Part shown: in pieces, positions 1 through 8,163 of the stretch
Layout: every line of letters starts with the position of its first letter
Numbering within the stretch: the stretch's first letter is position 1
NCBI GenBank assembly: GCA_020724775.1
Contig: DYGG01000034.1
Location: 1 to 37,410 of the forward strand
Source of the DNA: Ignavibacterium sp.
GTDB lineage: Bacteria; Zixibacteria; MSB-5A5; GN15; PGXB01
Length of the DNA stretch: 37,410 bases
Direction of reading: 5' to 3'
The notes under the pieces: model-generated
Databases searched by the model: none
What the model saw: only the letters and a program-made list of their open reading frames with translations
What the model was told of the DNA's origin: nothing
Program-made: the position numbers and the translations under genes

Positions 1-80
1 ATCAAAATCAGGATATGCTTATTAATCAATTTACACAACCTTCTTGACAGAATCAGACGGCGTTGCCCCTTTCTCTCTCC

Positions 81-110
81 TTGACAGAGGCATATTTACC
101 TCGTTAATTA
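81..110 (+). promoter_or_regulatory. Possible promoter for tRNA-Thr
   Basis: A perfect -35 hexamer TTGACA (81-86) is followed after 17-18 bases by a weak AT-rich -10 region (TTAATT or TAATTA, 104-110). It lies about 43 bases upstream of the tRNA. The -10 match is poor, so this is tentative. Confidence 0.4.
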
Positions 111-152
111 TGCCCGGCTAAAGCCGAAAAAGATACTGAGTTGAATTATGCA

Positions 153-225
153 GCCACGGTAGCTCAGCTGGTAGAGCAGCTGATTCGTAATCAGCAGGTC
201 AGCGGTTCGATCCCGCTCCGTGGCT
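153..225 (+). tRNA. tRNA-Thr (anticodon CGT)
   Basis: A complete 73-base cloverleaf. The acceptor stem GCCACGG pairs with CCGTGGC, the anticodon stem GCTGA/TCAGC encloses loop TTCGTAA with anticodon CGT, and the T arm carries GGTTCGATC. CGT reads the threonine codon ACG. The 3' CCA is not encoded. Confidence 0.97.
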
Positions 226-242
226 CTTGTTTATCTTCAAAT

Positions 243-270
243 CAAAAAGGCTGGAGCCGCGCCCCAGCCT
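243..270 (-). terminator. Intrinsic terminator of the DUF4097 gene
   Basis: A 7-bp stem (AGGCTGG/CCAGCCT) with a GC-rich loop is followed, on the minus strand, by a run of five T. It lies 23 bases past the stop codon of the adjacent minus-strand gene. On the plus strand it has no T-tract. Confidence 0.75.
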
Positions 271-292
271 GACGTTCGGCATATCGTCAACT

Positions 293-1237
293 TCAAAGTT
301 TGTTAATGTTGATATTCCCCGCCGAGGTTCTCAAAAATATCTCCGGGCCTCCGCCATTGATCTCTCCCCGTAACTCGTGACTGACATATTTGCCTCGAAC
401 TTTCAGCGGAAAATCGCTTTTTATTTTCCCGGCGCTTGTTTCCGCATCGATATTTGCCTTGATGGTCTCCGACAGGTAAACCGTCACACTCCCTCCTGAC
501 GTCGTCAGACGGCAAGGTGAACTTGGCTGCTCCAATATTTCCGCCGTGACACTTCCACCTGAGGTTGAGGCATCTATCGAACCGCGGACTTCCTCCACAT
601 TGATACTTCCGCCGCTGGTGCGGGCATAGACGTCTCCGGTTACTCTTTCCATATTGATGCTTCCCCCGGAGGTCTTTATATCTATCTCCCCGTCGCATTC
701 ACGAAGGCTTATACTCCCTCCCGAGGTTCTCCCCCTTATATCCCCCTTTGCTCCTGTGAAATTGAGGCTTCCCCCTGATGTCTCCACTTCTATTGTCCCC
801 TCAATATCGGAAACGGCAATTCCCCCGCCGCCGGTATGAATATCCAGGTCGAATTTTTCCGGGACTCTGATGTAATACTCTACCTGAAGCCGATTGCGGC
901 GATTCTGAAACAGTTTGAAATCGTCATCATCGTATTCACTGTTAATGGCAACCCTGTTTCCATCCTGATTGAAATCGACATGGAAGCGGTCCATTATCTC
1001 CCGCGCTTTGGCGCTGTTATCAGTTTCCGCCACCAGCATAATACTAACTTCCACTTTGTCGCCCGTACCGGCTCTTACCTGAACCGAACCTAACTCCGAC
1101 TCAACCACCAGAATTCCACCTGGCTTTACGGGGAAATCTCTCTTTATAGTATCTTCGATGTCGGCGCGTACACCCGTTGCCGTCAAAATAAGCCCTCCTC
1201 CCAGAACCAGAACAACCAATAATTGATTTAATTTCAC
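293..1237 (-). CDS. Secreted DUF4097-type (putative adhesin) protein with TSGGS ladder
   Basis: A 314-residue exported protein of unknown function. Residues 1-25 form a signal peptide with hydrophobic core LLVVLVLGGGLILTA ending in VRA. From about residue 135 to 250 the motif TSGGS(I/L/V) occurs six times at roughly 18-20-residue spacing, with degenerate TGGGG and TSAG copies at the edges. This fits the beta-solenoid fold predicted for DUF4097, each turn ending in a Gly/Ser corner. The start codon is GTG, supported by a GAGGA ribosome site about 8 bases upstream. The family is common in Gram-negative envelopes, often beside regulators, but has no agreed role. The product is likely periplasmic or surface-exposed. 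A hairpin terminator follows. The family call is firm; the function is unknown. Confidence 0.85.
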   Translation of the reverse strand: MKLNQLLVVLVLGGGLILTATGVRADIEDTIKRDFPVKPGGILVVESELGSVQVRAGTGDKVEVSIMLVAETDNSAKAREIMDRFHVDFNQDGNRVAINSEYDDDDFKLFQNRRNRLQVEYYIRVPEKFDLDIHTGGGGIAVSDIEGTIEVETSGGSLNFTGAKGDIRGRTSGGSISLRECDGEIDIKTSGGSINMERVTGDVYARTSGGSINVEEVRGSIDASTSGGSVTAEILEQPSSPCRLTTSGGSVTVYLSETIKANIDAETSAGKIKSDFPLKVRGKYVSHELRGEINGGGPEIFLRTSAGNININKL

Positions 1238-1362
1238 GGAATCTTCCTCATATTCATCTTTATTCTTTCTTTACGACATCCCCGTCAAAAAGTTGCCAGG
1301 CCCTTTCTTGTATCCGGCAAAAACTCTGCATTTTTGTTTTTCGCCGCTGCAGTTTTGAGGCT

Positions 1363-1391
1363 TGAAACTTTCGAGAAAATTGACCATAATA
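1363..1391 (+). promoter_or_regulatory. Sigma-70-type promoter for the GNAT gene
   Basis: -35 TTGAAA (1363-1368), a spacer of exactly 17 bases, then -10 CATAAT (1386-1391). It sits 36 bases upstream of the start codon. Each hexamer matches consensus at five of six positions. Confidence 0.6.
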
Positions 1392-1427
1392 GAATGCGAA
1401 GGACAACGTTTTTTCTTCGGAGGTTAG

Positions 1428-1904
1428 ATGATTGAGTATAGATTGGCAAGTTCTGATGATGATATAGCCCTTGCCCGAACCCTTTTCACAGAATACGGTC
1501 GTTCCCTCAATTTCAGCCTCTGTTTCCAGGATTTCGACCGCGAACTTGCTTCCCTTCCCGGCGAGTACTCCCCGCCTTACGGGAGACTGATACTGGTCTT
1601 TCACCTTCAGAATTCGGTGGGATGTGTCGCCCTCCGCAAAATCGACCCGCAAGTTTGTGAAATGAAACGGCTGTATGTTCGACCGGAATTTCGGGGGGAG
1701 GGTTTTGGTCGCGCTCTTGCCGAAACCGCGATGGAGGAAGCCAAGAAAATCGGCTACCGCTTTATGCGTCTGGACACCGTTCCCGAAATGAAAGAAGCCA
1801 TTTCACTTTACGAATCTATTGGATTCAAAAAAATTCCCCCCTATCGGGAGAATCCTGTCCCTGGCGCCATCTTTATGGAGATTGACCTGGCCGACTTCGA
1901 GTGA
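1428..1904 (+). CDS. GNAT family N-acetyltransferase
   Basis: A 158-residue protein with the single-domain GNAT fold, which transfers an acetyl group from acetyl-CoA to an amine. The diagnostic motif A is RPEFRGEGFGRAL around residues 85-97, where RGEGFG matches the R/Q-x-x-G-x-G/A pyrophosphate-binding loop. It is followed by the usual C-terminal segment LYESIGFKK and a closing strand. The ATG is preceded by CGGAGG, a strong ribosome site. It is a monocistronic plus-strand gene between two minus-strand genes, with its own promoter and a shared hairpin downstream. The substrate cannot be told from sequence; the C-terminal IPPYRENPVPGAIFMEIDL is typical of small GNATs of the PA4866/YjaB sort. 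Cytoplasmic. Confidence 0.9.
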   Translation: MIEYRLASSDDDIALARTLFTEYGRSLNFSLCFQDFDRELASLPGEYSPPYGRLILVFHLQNSVGCVALRKIDPQVCEMKRLYVRPEFRGEGFGRALAETAMEEAKKIGYRFMRLDTVPEMKEAISLYESIGFKKIPPYRENPVPGAIFMEIDLADFE

Positions 1905-1922
1905 GGCAGATTCAATCTCGGC

Positions 1923-1964
1923 AAAAATACACCCCCGGACCGTCTATGCCGGTCACGGGGGTTT
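1923..1964. terminator. Bidirectional hairpin terminator
   Basis: An interrupted stem, ACCCCCG (1931-1937) with CGGGGGT (1956-1962) and ACCG (1939-1942) with CGGT (1950-1953), closed by a 7-base loop. It has five A on its left side, giving a T-run for minus-strand transcripts, and TTT on its right. It lies between the converging GNAT gene and the TSP3/dockerin gene. Confidence 0.75.
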
Positions 1965-1996
1965 CAGTTTGGACGGAGCAACGCCGTGCTACCGAT

Positions 1997-4240
1997 TTAA
2001 CACGAAGGTTGAGCCCCTCCCTTGAAGAGAAAATTAATCAAGAAAGTTGCATCCAGAATGTTAATCGACCCATTATTGTTAGCATCGGCCGAAATCAACG
2101 GATCCGGAGCCAGTCCACTCTTGAACAGATAAGCAATTATGAATGTAGCATCTAATATGTTAATACTACCGTTGCCGTTGGCGTCCCCGCAGATATAATC
2201 GCAGACATCTCCTACGCCGTTGCTATTGCTGTCCTCTTGTAACGGGTTTGGCACATCGGGACAATTGTCGCAGAGATTCCCTACTCCGTCAGCGTCATTA
2301 TCGGCCTGGTCAACATTAGCAAGGGCCGGGCAATTGTCGCAGGCGTCACCATGGCCATCGCTGTCGGAATCGGTCTGAGAAACATTGCTCTGATTGACGC
2401 AGTTGTCGCAGGCGTCGCCGTGCCCGTCGGAATCGGCATCCTCCTGACCGGCATTTGCGACCGCCGGGCAGTTATCCGCAAAGTCAGGGACACCATCAGA
2501 ATCAGCATCCGGATAGGGATAAATCTCATAATCTATTATCCGCAGGGCATGATTGTTTGGTCCCTTCAAGCCCGGAGCATGATATTCGTAAATGATTTTG
2601 GCAAAATAGCCGTCAGATTCGGCAATATCGACCGAGCGATAATCACTAATAACGCTGTCGCCGATCAGGCTGACCTGCGTCGGCGTACTCCATGTTGACC
2701 CCGCGTCCTCCGTAATGGTCGCATAAAGAGCGCCATTCTTGACAAAGGTAACCAGGAATGTTTGCCCGGTGATACTCTGTATTCTCGGGAAGCGCTCCGG
2801 ATCGGTTGTGGCAACGACCACTTCGGTGGTAAGATTCGCCATATCGCCGTCAGTCGTCCGCCAGCAGATCAGGTCTTTATCATCCGGCGTCGTCTCCGTA
2901 TAATTTTCCGTGACCACCAGTACCGCGCCGTTATTTGCCGCAACCACCGGAAATTGTATGTCTGTCGAATCGTCTGTAATGAATACAAAACCGCCACCGA
3001 AGACTTCATCGGCCATATTGGCAAAATTGTCCTGACGGGCGAAAAGTTTCCAGATTCCATCGGAGGCGTCAAACCAGTCATAGACTGCGTAGGTCTTAGC
3101 CGCCGTTGGGTCGATATCGCAGGTTGTCGTACTGCAGCCGTCAAGCCCGCTGTACCAACTTATTGTCGCTTGCCCCACCGCGCTGGTCTGCCAGGTCAAA
3201 TGCGGCGCATCTACCATATCTGGCGTTGTATAAGTGGTGCTATGCACAAAGGACATTATCCCCCATCGCCAACTCTCCTGACTGTCATCACAGGCAATAT
3301 CCACACACTGCATATCATGCCAACCATACGAACTCCAATCCCAGTAACTCCCCTGGAAAGTATTCGGGTCGCCGCCGTTAACCATATTTATCAAGAAAGT
3401 CGGGGCGCCGTTGAAATACTCAACCGGAGGAACGACTGTTCCGTAAAATGATGTATCCATTCCGAAGTAATCAACGGAGGGATACTTGGCGGCCCCGCCA
3501 AAATTCCAAAACACGGCATCGCTCCAGGTGAAACCGTCATCCAGCGAACTCTGCCAGTAAACCCTCTGGGTTGTAATCATATTCTCATGTCCCAATACCA
3601 GCAGTCCCTTGTTATTATCCGCCAGCGCCGGGTGTGACATAACCGTGTCCAGGACTGGACGCAAAATAACCTGCAAATCATAATTTCCAGAAAGTCCGCC
3701 ATATCCGTCTATTACAATGTAATAGGTGTTCCCGGCATATACCGGAAGGTCATATATGGCGCCCCTGACAGTCGGAGAGCAGGAATCGGAAAACTGACTG
3801 CAGCCGACTGATGTTAGCGTGTCATTTTCAAAGACGAAAATCTTGGTATGATACGATGATGCGCAGGTAATCAGGTCGAGTCGCTGATTTGCCGGCGGTG
3901 CGTAAGAGTAGACCACATCCGGCGCCGTTGAGGCATTGAAACATCTTACGTCATAGTCATGATTATATCCGGCCGTCGTCCCGGTAGCGGAATACGGCAG
4001 ACTGCTAATTACCGTAGCGCTTGCGATATCCTCCCCGCCCTGCATAGCCTGGCTCATGGCCGGATTGGTCGGCTGTCCCTGGAAAACCCAGTCCTGCCCC
4101 GTCATCGTCAGGGTCTGTGGCGCTTGAAAAGACCTTTCAATCGACGCCGCTACTCCCTGCAACCTCTCCGCTGCCGCCCCTGTCGCCAGCGGCAATGCCA
4201 GAATCAATGCCGCCATCGATATCCATTTGCACTTTCTCAT
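1997..4240 (-). CDS. Secreted protein with PPC-like, beta-propeller-like, TSP3 and dockerin-like domains
   Basis: A 747-residue exported protein. A signal peptide (about 1-24, ending TGAAA) is followed by a PPC-like beta-sandwich (about 70-190; motifs YSYAPP and YAGNTYYIVIDGYGG). A large middle region with BNR/sialidase-like pieces such as DDGFTWSDAVFW and DAGSTWSTPT suggests a beta-propeller. Residues 578-684 hold five thrombospondin type-3 calcium repeats of 23 residues (D-x-D-x-DGxGDxCDNCP). Residues 685-747 form a dockerin-type pair of calcium loops (GDANGNGSINILD and ADANNNGSINILD). No catalytic domain was recognised, so a surface, adhesion or matrix role is inferred. TSP3 plus a C-terminal dockerin-like pair is frequent in secreted proteins of FCB-lineage bacteria. 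A hairpin terminator follows the stop. Confidence 0.85.
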   Translation of the reverse strand: MRKCKWISMAALILALPLATGAAAERLQGVAASIERSFQAPQTLTMTGQDWVFQGQPTNPAMSQAMQGGEDIASATVISSLPYSATGTTAGYNHDYDVRCFNASTAPDVVYSYAPPANQRLDLITCASSYHTKIFVFENDTLTSVGCSQFSDSCSPTVRGAIYDLPVYAGNTYYIVIDGYGGLSGNYDLQVILRPVLDTVMSHPALADNNKGLLVLGHENMITTQRVYWQSSLDDGFTWSDAVFWNFGGAAKYPSVDYFGMDTSFYGTVVPPVEYFNGAPTFLINMVNGGDPNTFQGSYWDWSSYGWHDMQCVDIACDDSQESWRWGIMSFVHSTTYTTPDMVDAPHLTWQTSAVGQATISWYSGLDGCSTTTCDIDPTAAKTYAVYDWFDASDGIWKLFARQDNFANMADEVFGGGFVFITDDSTDIQFPVVAANNGAVLVVTENYTETTPDDKDLICWRTTDGDMANLTTEVVVATTDPERFPRIQSITGQTFLVTFVKNGALYATITEDAGSTWSTPTQVSLIGDSVISDYRSVDIAESDGYFAKIIYEYHAPGLKGPNNHALRIIDYEIYPYPDADSDGVPDFADNCPAVANAGQEDADSDGHGDACDNCVNQSNVSQTDSDSDGHGDACDNCPALANVDQADNDADGVGNLCDNCPDVPNPLQEDSNSNGVGDVCDYICGDANGNGSINILDATFIIAYLFKSGLAPDPLISADANNNGSINILDATFLINFLFKGGAQPSC

Positions 4241-4688
4241 AATGCAACCTCCGCAAAAATGAGATTATAGGTTTATCTAAGAATCATTTATTTATCGCAC
4301 AGAGCAGTAGATTTCGGCTTGAATGGGGATGAGAACCGGCCGAATCTAAGGGATATACTTTCCTCTTTTTTCCAATGTTTCATCTACTTTAGTCGGCGCA
4401 AACATTGCTCAGAATCCACCCTGTTAATTCGCGCTTTGGCGCGCCTGTCGTCCTAATCAGAAACATGCGGACTCCTGCTTGATGTACCAATCCTTACACT
4501 TTCCTGTCATAATGAGAGAATAAGGAAAGTCACTCCGCAGAATCCAGGGCAAGAAATCTTAATGAAGCGTCAAGCGAGAAAGGGGCTTCATTATTTATAT
4601 CACAATAATAAAGTTAACGCCCTTTAAGATTATGTCAAGCATAATATTAGAGAAGACGACCTAGTTCGCAGAAATTGTCATTATCATC
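4241..4688. other. Intergenic region, no gene seen; possible long leader
   Basis: There is no convincing ORF between the secreted TSP3 protein gene and tRNA-Leu. It contains an 8-bp hairpin AATGAAGC/GCTTCATT (4561-4592, 16-base loop). It also holds a TTGACA on the minus strand (4633-4638) with a weak TAACTT 16 bases on, which could start a long leader for the TSP3/dockerin gene or merely be chance. A weak T-rich stretch after the hairpin might end the tRNA-Leu transcript. Confidence 0.4.
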
Positions 4689-4774
4689 TGCCGGAGGCCG
4701 GACTCGAACCGGCACGCACCTGACGATGCAAGGGATTTTAAGTCCCTGGCGTCTACCAATTCCGCCACTCCGGC
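4689..4774 (-). tRNA. tRNA-Leu (anticodon TAA)
   Basis: An 86-base class II tRNA with a long variable arm. The acceptor stem GCCGGAG pairs with CTCCGGC, the anticodon stem AGGGA/TCCCT encloses CTTAAAA with anticodon TAA, and the T arm has GGTTCGAGTCC. TAA reads the leucine codon UUA. The discriminator base is A, as expected for leucine; CCA is not encoded. Confidence 0.97.
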
Positions 4775-4785
4775 AATGATGGAGG

Positions 4786-4814
4786 AAATTAAGCGACTCT
4801 CACAACATAGTCAA
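4786..4814 (-). promoter_or_regulatory. Promoter for tRNA-Leu
   Basis: On the minus strand, TTGACT (4809-4814), a 17-base spacer, then TAATTT (4786-4791). The predicted start of transcription is a few bases before the tRNA 5' end at 4774. Confidence 0.65.
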
Positions 4815-4852
4815 GACTATATTCTGAATCTGAGGATGGCTCCCTGACCGAA

Positions 4853-4888
4853 ATAGAAAACCACTCGTGTCTCAGTTTACGAGTGGTT
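4853..4888 (-). terminator. Terminator of the rib-nusB operon
   Basis: A perfect 10-bp stem AACCACTCGT (4859-4868) / ACGAGTGGTT (4879-4888) with a 10-base loop. On the minus strand it is followed by TTTTCTATTT. It lies 37 bases after the last gene of the operon and just upstream of the tRNA-Leu promoter. Confidence 0.75.
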
Positions 4889-4924
4889 ACAAGGAAAATA
4901 GAAAATTATAGTAAGATTTTTTGC

Positions 4925-5353
4925 TTAAGGTCGATTCGCCTTTTCCCTTACGGAGCGATTCACCGCTCCGCAAGCCTGACACTCGAAACCGCTCTCCTTG
5001 CCATCAGCCTCAACCACATGGCGCATTAGTCGTCTGTCAGCCTGCCAGCATTTCTGGCAAATTGCCGTTCTGGTTTTGTCTCGCCGCAATGGGTCATGGG
5101 TTATCCAGAGAAGGCCGTCATGAAATTCCAGTTCCCCCGGCTGAAAACCATACAGTTCAAGCATTTCTTGAAGTTTCTGTCGTAAGACGCTATTGTCTTT
5201 CATCATATCCGCCGTCTTTTTCTTCAGTTCTGCCACCTCCGCTTGCAGCGTCTCATACTCATGTATCAGGCTGTATAGTTGCTCTGCCTGGGACGACTTT
5301 CCCCCTTCTCGTAATGCCTGCGAGGCACTTCTCAAAATATCGCTTACTGCCAT
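4925..5353 (-). CDS. Hypothetical coiled-coil protein with C-terminal zinc ribbon
   Basis: A 142-residue protein that I do not recognise. Residues about 20-67 are rich in heptad-like Leu/Glu/Lys and should form a coiled coil (Y-x-x-L-x-x-E-x-x-x-L-K-K-K). The C-terminal part has two cysteine pairs, CQKC (99-102) and CQAC (125-128), spaced like a zinc ribbon that binds nucleic acid or protein. It is the last gene of the riboflavin-nusB operon, 53 bases after nusB, and is followed by a terminator. A GGGGAG site precedes the ATG. Zinc-ribbon plus coiled-coil proteins of this size also occur in prophages, but nothing else phage-like is nearby. No link to riboflavin can be shown. Confidence 0.7.
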   Translation of the reverse strand: MAVSDILRSASQALREGGKSSQAEQLYSLIHEYETLQAEVAELKKKTADMMKDNSVLRQKLQEMLELYGFQPGELEFHDGLLWITHDPLRRDKTRTAICQKCWQADRRLMRHVVEADGKESGFECQACGAVNRSVREKANRP

Positions 5354-5406
5354 CTCCCCTCGCTCCTTTATTTAACCGCCAGTTATAACTCACCGGCGGT
5401 CTGCAA

Positions 5407-5814
5407 TTATGTCTGCTTTTCGTGTAGGACCCTGTCCAGAATCCCATTTACAAATGAAGCCGAATCGAGCGTGCTATATTTTTTTGCCAGTTCTATAGCC
5501 TCATTAATTGCCACCTTCAGCGGAATATCCGGCATATATTCCGCCTCGCAGATCGCCATTCGTAGAATATTTTTATCAACAATAGCGATGCGGTCGAGTG
5601 TCCAGTTTGTAGCCAAACGGATAATCTGATTGTCGGTCTTTTTCAGATTGTCGCATACCAGGTCATAGAGACGTTGACTGAACTCAATTCCATTTTCGTC
5701 GAGACCGCTCTTGTCGATAATAGACGCCCGTATCTCCTCCCTTGTCTGGCCTCCCTGCTCCAGAGCATACAATGCCTTTAATACATATTCTCGAGCCCGG
5801 TGGCGTGTGCTCAT
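5407..5814 (-). CDS. nusB: Transcription antitermination factor NusB
   Basis: A 135-residue all-helical protein matching NusB, which binds boxA RNA with NusE (ribosomal protein S10) during rRNA antitermination. The N-terminal basic helix [18 protein letters not shown] is the family signature. The central [20 protein letters not shown] and the C-terminal [28 protein letters not shown] are the conserved NusB blocks. Length is normal. The start overlaps the ribH stop by 4 bases (ATGA), so translation is probably coupled. ribH-nusB adjacency is widespread in bacteria. Confidence 0.96.
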   Translation of the reverse strand: MSTRHRAREYVLKALYALEQGGQTREEIRASIIDKSGLDENGIEFSQRLYDLVCDNLKKTDNQIIRLATNWTLDRIAIVDKNILRMAICEAEYMPDIPLKVAINEAIELAKKYSTLDSASFVNGILDRVLHEKQT

Positions 5815-6287
5815 TTCTTTCCCATCTCACGATACAGGTTGGCCATTTCGATGGCGGTTTGCGCCGCATCCCACCCTTTGTTGCCCGCTTTGGTGCCGGC
5901 CCGCTCTATCGCCTGCTCCAACGTATCGGCCGTGATTATCCCGTAAATCACCGGCTGACCAGAATCAAGCGCCAGACGGGCTATCCCTTTTGAGGTCTCG
6001 TTCGCGATATAATCAAAGTGCGGCGTATCTCCCTTTATCACCGCCCCGAGGCATATCACCGCGTCATACTTCTTCGACTGTACCATCTTAGATGCCGCAT
6101 ACGGAATCTCAAACGACCCCGGCACCCAGGCCACCGCTATCATCTTCTCATCCGCCTGATGACGTTTCAGGCAATCTATCGCTCCCTCTAACAGTTTGGT
6201 CGTCAACAGGGAATTGAATCGGCTCACCACAATGCCGAATTTCAATCCGGAGCCATTCAGATTCCCGGCAATTTCTCTATACGACAT
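5811..6287 (-). CDS. ribH: 6,7-dimethyl-8-ribityllumazine synthase
   Basis: A 158-residue enzyme that condenses the ribityl-pyrimidinedione with 3,4-dihydroxy-2-butanone 4-phosphate, the penultimate step of riboflavin synthesis. It shows [15 protein letters not shown] near the N-terminus, [11 protein letters not shown] (54-64), and [14 protein letters not shown] (81-94) with the catalytic histidine at 90. Length is typical of the icosahedral lumazine synthases. It starts 8 bases after the ribBA stop with an AGGAG site and overlaps nusB by 4 bases. Confidence 0.97.
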   Translation of the reverse strand: MSYREIAGNLNGSGLKFGIVVSRFNSLLTTKLLEGAIDCLKRHQADEKMIAVAWVPGSFEIPYAASKMVQSKKYDAVICLGAVIKGDTPHFDYIANETSKGIARLALDSGQPVIYGIITADTLEQAIERAGTKAGNKGWDAAQTAIEMANLYREMGKK

Positions 6288-6295
6288 AGCAACTC

Positions 6296-7501
6296 CTATA
6301 TGATTGTTAACAAATGTCCCAGTTTATCGCGTTTTGTCTCCAGATATTTCAGATTATGCTTGGTCGGCGGCATCTGAATCGGCACCCGTCCGGTTATCGT
6401 CAATCCGTATCCTTCCAGACCGATTACTTTTCGGGGATTATTGGTTATTAGTCTTATTGATGTCAGTCCCAGGTCAACCAGAATCTGGGCGCCGATACCA
6501 TAATCCCGAAGATCGGCCGCAAACCCCAGTTCATTGTTCGCCTCCACCGTATCTTTTCCCTGGTCCTGCAACTTGTAAGCCAGAATTTTATTAGCAAGAC
6601 CAATTCCCCTTCCTTCTTGACGCATATACAGCAAGACTCCGGTCCCTTCCTGTTCAATCATTTCCAGAGCATGAGACAGTTGAGGACCGCAGTCGCAACG
6701 GGCCGAACCGAAGACGTCACCGGTCAAGCACTGTGAATGAACCCGCACCAGGACATCCTTTTTGCCGTCCACCTCTCCTTTTACCACGGCCAGATGATGA
6801 TGCTCATCTATCTGTGAGCGGTACAGATGCAGTTTGAAATGCCCGTAGCGCGTTGGAAAATCAACGACAGTAATTTTCTCAATAAGTTTCTCCGTTCGCC
6901 TGCGATACTCAATCAAATCCTTAACCGTTATCAGCCGCAGGTTGAACTTGCGGGCGATTTCGTAGAGTTTCGGCACTCGCGCCATATTTCCGTCATCGTC
7001 CATGATTTCGCATAGAACCCCGACCGGTTTTAACCCGGCCAGTCGCGCCAGGTCAACTGCCGATTCAGTATGTCCCGCTCGAGAAAGTACCCCGCCATTC
7101 AGCGCCTGGATGGGGAAGATATGTCCCGGTCGGCATAGATCCTCCGGACGCGAATCATCCGAAGCCAGCACCTGAATCGTTCGCGCCCGGTCCGCCGCCG
7201 ATATGCCGGTAGTCGTCCCTTTGCAGGCATCCACCGATACGGTGAATCTAGTACCATGCAGGGCGCTGTTGGTCTGCGACATTGGATGAAGTTTCAATTG
7301 GGCTATCCGCTGCTCTGTCAGCGGCGCACAGATTAGCCCCCGTCCATGCACCGCCAGGAAATTGACCGCCTCCGATGTCACTTTCTCGGCCGCCATGATA
7401 AAATCCCCTTCGTTCTCCCTGTCCTCATCATCAACCACAATAACCATCTTTCCCTGCCGAATATCTTCGATGGCATCCGGTATCGTATCAAACTTTATCA
7501 T
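6296..7501 (-). CDS. ribBA: Bifunctional DHBP synthase / GTP cyclohydrolase II
   Basis: A 401-residue two-domain enzyme that supplies both precursors of riboflavin. Residues 1-200 are 3,4-dihydroxy-2-butanone 4-phosphate synthase, with the acidic loop [10 protein letters not shown] (24-33) and [11 protein letters not shown] (141-151). Residues about 205-401 are GTP cyclohydrolase II, with zinc cysteines 258, 269 and 271 in [15 protein letters not shown] and the [10 protein letters not shown] loop (293-302). All key residues are present. An earlier in-frame GTG at 7525 overlaps the ribE stop, but the ATG at 7501 has a clear GGAG site and begins exactly where the family does, so it is preferred. 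Confidence 0.96.
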   Translation of the reverse strand: MIKFDTIPDAIEDIRQGKMVIVVDDEDRENEGDFIMAAEKVTSEAVNFLAVHGRGLICAPLTEQRIAQLKLHPMSQTNSALHGTRFTVSVDACKGTTTGISAADRARTIQVLASDDSRPEDLCRPGHIFPIQALNGGVLSRAGHTESAVDLARLAGLKPVGVLCEIMDDDGNMARVPKLYEIARKFNLRLITVKDLIEYRRRTEKLIEKITVVDFPTRYGHFKLHLYRSQIDEHHHLAVVKGEVDGKKDVLVRVHSQCLTGDVFGSARCDCGPQLSHALEMIEQEGTGVLLYMRQEGRGIGLANKILAYKLQDQGKDTVEANNELGFAADLRDYGIGAQILVDLGLTSIRLITNNPRKVIGLEGYGLTITGRVPIQMPPTKHNLKYLETKRDKLGHLLTII

Positions 7502-7521
7502 TATATCTCCACGGTTATGAA

Positions 7522-8163
7522 TCACGGAGTCCAGCCGCTCTTTACCAGCATTTCCATGGTAACACCGGCTGAATTCTGATTATTCAATCTCTGAAGTATA
7601 TATTTACCAATTAAATCAAATTCCAAATTAACCAATACCCCCTCTTCCCAACTGTCGGCCGTTGTCTCCCGGCGTGTGTGAGGTATTATATTGACATCAA
7701 GAAGATTTATTTTCACCCGGTTAATAGTCAGACTCACACCGTCAATCGCAATCGACCCTTTCTCGACAACCAGGTCCCTATACTTTTCCGGAAACCGCAC
7801 GGCGATTTCCCGCTCGTTCCCCTTCGATGTCACCTTAACTATCTCTCCGGCGCAGTCAATATGCCCGCTTACCAGATGGCCCCCAAACCGTCCCTCGGCA
7901 CTGACGGCCCGCTCAAGGTTAACCAGCCGGCCCGTCTTGTATCCACTGATGATGGTCGCCCTGACACTTTCCGGCGACACCTCCGCCCCAAACCCATCCC
8001 GCTCAAAGCGCGTGACTGTTAGGCAGCATCCATCAACCGCTATCGATTCCCCCAGAACGATTTTCTCCAGCGGTTTATTCGGCGCAATTGCCATAGTCAG
8101 GTATTCTTCTGTCCGACCGATGCGCCGTATCCGTCCCACCGTCTCGATTATTCCTGTGAACAT
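7522..8163 (-). CDS. ribE: Riboflavin synthase alpha chain
   Basis: A 213-residue enzyme that dismutates two molecules of 6,7-dimethyl-8-ribityllumazine into riboflavin and the pyrimidinedione. It opens with the family hallmark [10 protein letters not shown] and contains two homologous lumazine-binding barrels. The first has GCCLTV and the second [20 protein letters not shown] marks the junction between barrels. Length is normal. The ATG overlaps the ribD stop by one base (TAATG), pointing to coupled translation. In E. coli nomenclature this gene is ribC. Confidence 0.97.
   Translation of the reverse strand: MFTGIIETVGRIRRIGRTEEYLTMAIAPNKPLEKIVLGESIAVDGCCLTVTRFERDGFGAEVSPESVRATIISGYKTGRLVNLERAVSAEGRFGGHLVSGHIDCAGEIVKVTSKGNEREIAVRFPEKYRDLVVEKGSIAIDGVSLTINRVKINLLDVNIIPHTRRETTADSWEEGVLVNLEFDLIGKYILQRLNNQNSAGVTMEMLVKSGWTP

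Noticed and set aside
1260-1652. Minus-strand ORF of 130 codons
   Set aside because: It overlaps the well-supported GNAT gene and its promoter on the other strand and has no domain.
2762-3451. Plus-strand ORF of 229 codons
   Set aside because: A shadow of the secreted TSP3/dockerin gene, with no start signal or recognisable protein features.
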